Source of the DNA: Noviherbaspirillum cavernae
GTDB taxonomy: Bacteria > Pseudomonadota > Gammaproteobacteria > Burkholderiales > Burkholderiaceae_D
Length of the DNA stretch: 64,000 bases
Assembly (NCBI RefSeq): GCF_003590875.1
Contig: NZ_QYUN01000002.1
Span: 3,844,001 to 3,908,000, forward strand
Direction: 5' to 3'
The notes under the pieces are model-generated. The model saw only the letters and a list, made by a program, of their open reading frames with translations, did no database searches and had not been told where the DNA came from. This document shows, piece after piece, positions 63,013 through 64,000 of this stretch. The stretch's first letter is position 1. Every line of letters starts with the position of its first letter. The translations under genes and the position numbers were made by a program.

Positions 63013-63296
63013 CAGACCGATCGCCGGGCGCTGATGTATTCGGTCAGGCTGCGCAGCGAACTGAAAATGCGGTGGTTGTCGTCGCTGTCCGCGCGCAACT
63101 GCAAGCCGTAACGCTTGGAAACGACCAGCGCCACTTCCAGTATGTCGATCGAATCCAGCCCCAGCCCGTCGCCGTACAGCGGATCGGCCGGATCAATGTC
63201 GCCGGCTGCGACATCCAGGTTCAGGGATTGCACGATGAGTTCCGCGACTTCGCGTTGCAGCGCAACGTCAGGGGCCGCTGTGTTTTGAGTGTTCAT
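63012..63296 (-). CDS. Acyl carrier protein, ApeE/XanC-like
   Basis: A 94-residue carrier protein with the phosphopantetheine serine at position 49 in LYGDGLGLDSIDILEVALVV. It holds the growing aryl polyene chain as a thioester. It is the first gene of the minus-strand block. Aryl polyene loci often have two carrier proteins; I see only this one. The ribosome-binding site is weak. Confidence 0.94.
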   Translation of the reverse strand: MNTQNTAAPDVALQREVAELIVQSLNLDVAAGDIDPADPLYGDGLGLDSIDILEVALVVSKRYGLQLRADSDDNHRIFSSLRSLTEYISARRSV

Positions 63297-64000
63297 TTCG
63301 ATCTGTTTGCAAGAGGAAGGCAGCTTTGATTGTTGCGCTAATTTCAGCGAAATCGCGCTTTATTGCTCCCAATAGTGCGTATGTTACCGTGCGGCTCCAG
63401 TCGCTTCAACCCTTTTCCCGAGCCGGCTGATCACTTGAATATTTCACCGTTGCGGCGAAGCTCGGCACGCCATGTCAATTCGGCAATCATCGGTGCGAAA
63501 TGGAATCGCGAGCCGGATTCCAGCAAGACGGCCAACGGCGGGAGGTTTGCCTGAGGCTTAAAACGAGTTCGCCATGATTTTTTCATAAAAAAAGACTATC
63601 TTCATTCAACATCTGCCAATGGCTGTCAAAAATTTCGCGTCATTTCAAGGCCGCGTGGCGGCGGATTGATGCCACGTCAATTCTGTGAAAGGCCGGAATT
63701 GCTGACCAGGGATATTCGGCGAATGTCTCTTTGGACAGATTTACCGTCCCGAGTTCTGATTCCTTGTGCGTGTAACAGGATTTTTTGCGCAAGGGATCGT
63801 CGTTATCACGGCGCGACCAAGGCATAACCAGGGCCAAGCGTGCGATTGCCTTGCATCCGTCCAAAGATGTAATTATTGTGAAAACTGGAATGAATTGTTG
63901 CGATTTTTGATGTAAAAAACGCTAAAAACATCGAAATTATTTTCATTAAATCATTGTATTCTTCGCAGGCTGGAAATTTTGCGAATGCAATATTGCTGTT
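63297..64000. other. AT-richer end of the window, promoter side of the polyene operon
   Basis: About 700 bases. The first 100 must hold the promoter of the minus-strand block. The last 150 bases are markedly AT-rich (ATGTAAAAAACGCTAAAAAC and AAATTATTTTCATTAAATCA), which may be the promoter of a gene beyond the window. The only frame of note is at 63640-63864. Confidence 0.6.
63640..63864 (-). CDS. Doubtful small ORF
   Basis: A 74-residue frame. The C-terminal half (LGTVNLSKETFAEYPWSAIP, then FHRIDVASIRRHAALK) has protein-like composition, but the start is poor and no family is recognised. It may be a gene fragment. Confidence 0.2.
   Translation of the reverse strand: MDGCKAIARLALVMPWSRRDNDDPLRKKSCYTHKESELGTVNLSKETFAEYPWSAIPAFHRIDVASIRRHAALK

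Overview
The window is high-GC DNA from a betaproteobacterium, most likely a member of the Oxalobacteraceae or a close Burkholderiales relative. The basis is the Tsr/Tar-type chemoreceptor cores, the NADP-type glutamate dehydrogenase, the glutathione-dependent formaldehyde operon, the MipA porin-like protein and a xanthomonadin-like aryl polyene locus. The genus cannot be fixed from the sequence alone. I identified no tRNA, rRNA, CRISPR array or replication origin.

Layout. 0-6.6 kb: csbD, gdhA between an intact mipA and a decayed mipA remnant, a TauE-type permease, and the formaldehyde detoxification pair adhC-fghA. 6.8-15 kb: a chemoreceptor, small membrane proteins, a MerR regulator with its MFS pump, a second MFS pump and an IS110/IS1111-family element. 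15-25 kb: universal stress protein, NhaR-like regulator, YccA-like and TerC-like membrane proteins, two tandem chemoreceptors with near-identical signalling ends, then a lipoprotein and a small exported protein. 25-36 kb: accessory singletons (an orphan type III chaperone, a di-iron beta-lactamase-fold protein, a TonB receptor, a SemiSWEET-like protein, a DUF5996 protein, a GNAT acetyltransferase) and a cheW-chemoreceptor pair. 36.1-38.2 kb: a repeat-dense, lower-GC island with two unknown genes. 38.2-44.4 kb: a glycosyltransferase-deacetylase pair and a complete DctPQM TRAP transporter.

44.5-63.3 kb is the main biosynthetic feature. Two convergent blocks carry what looks like an almost complete aryl polyene pathway of the xanthomonadin kind. 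The plus-strand block holds an FAD halogenase-like protein, a FkbO/Hyg5/XanB2-type chorismatase, an acyltransferase, a GT2 glycosyltransferase and an MFS carrier. The minus-strand block holds an acyl carrier protein, an aryl/acyl ligase, two dehydratases, a ketoreductase, a ketosynthase and its partner, a LolA-like carrier, an MMPL exporter, a second acyltransferase, a hydrolase, a deacetylase and a methyltransferase. Inferred scheme: chorismate gives hydroxybenzoate, the ligase loads it on the carrier protein, the ketosynthase pair extends it with full reduction to a conjugated polyene, the ring may be halogenated and methylated, and the product is attached to a lipid or sugar and moved to the outer membrane.

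Other items worth attention: a candidate bridge-RNA region in the IS1111-like element, a nested palindrome with attC-like core sites after the TonB receptor gene, a textbook MerR-type promoter, several dispersed palindromic repeat families, and remnants of a MipA gene and a glyoxalase-family gene. All family assignments were made by eye from translated sequence; no database search was run.
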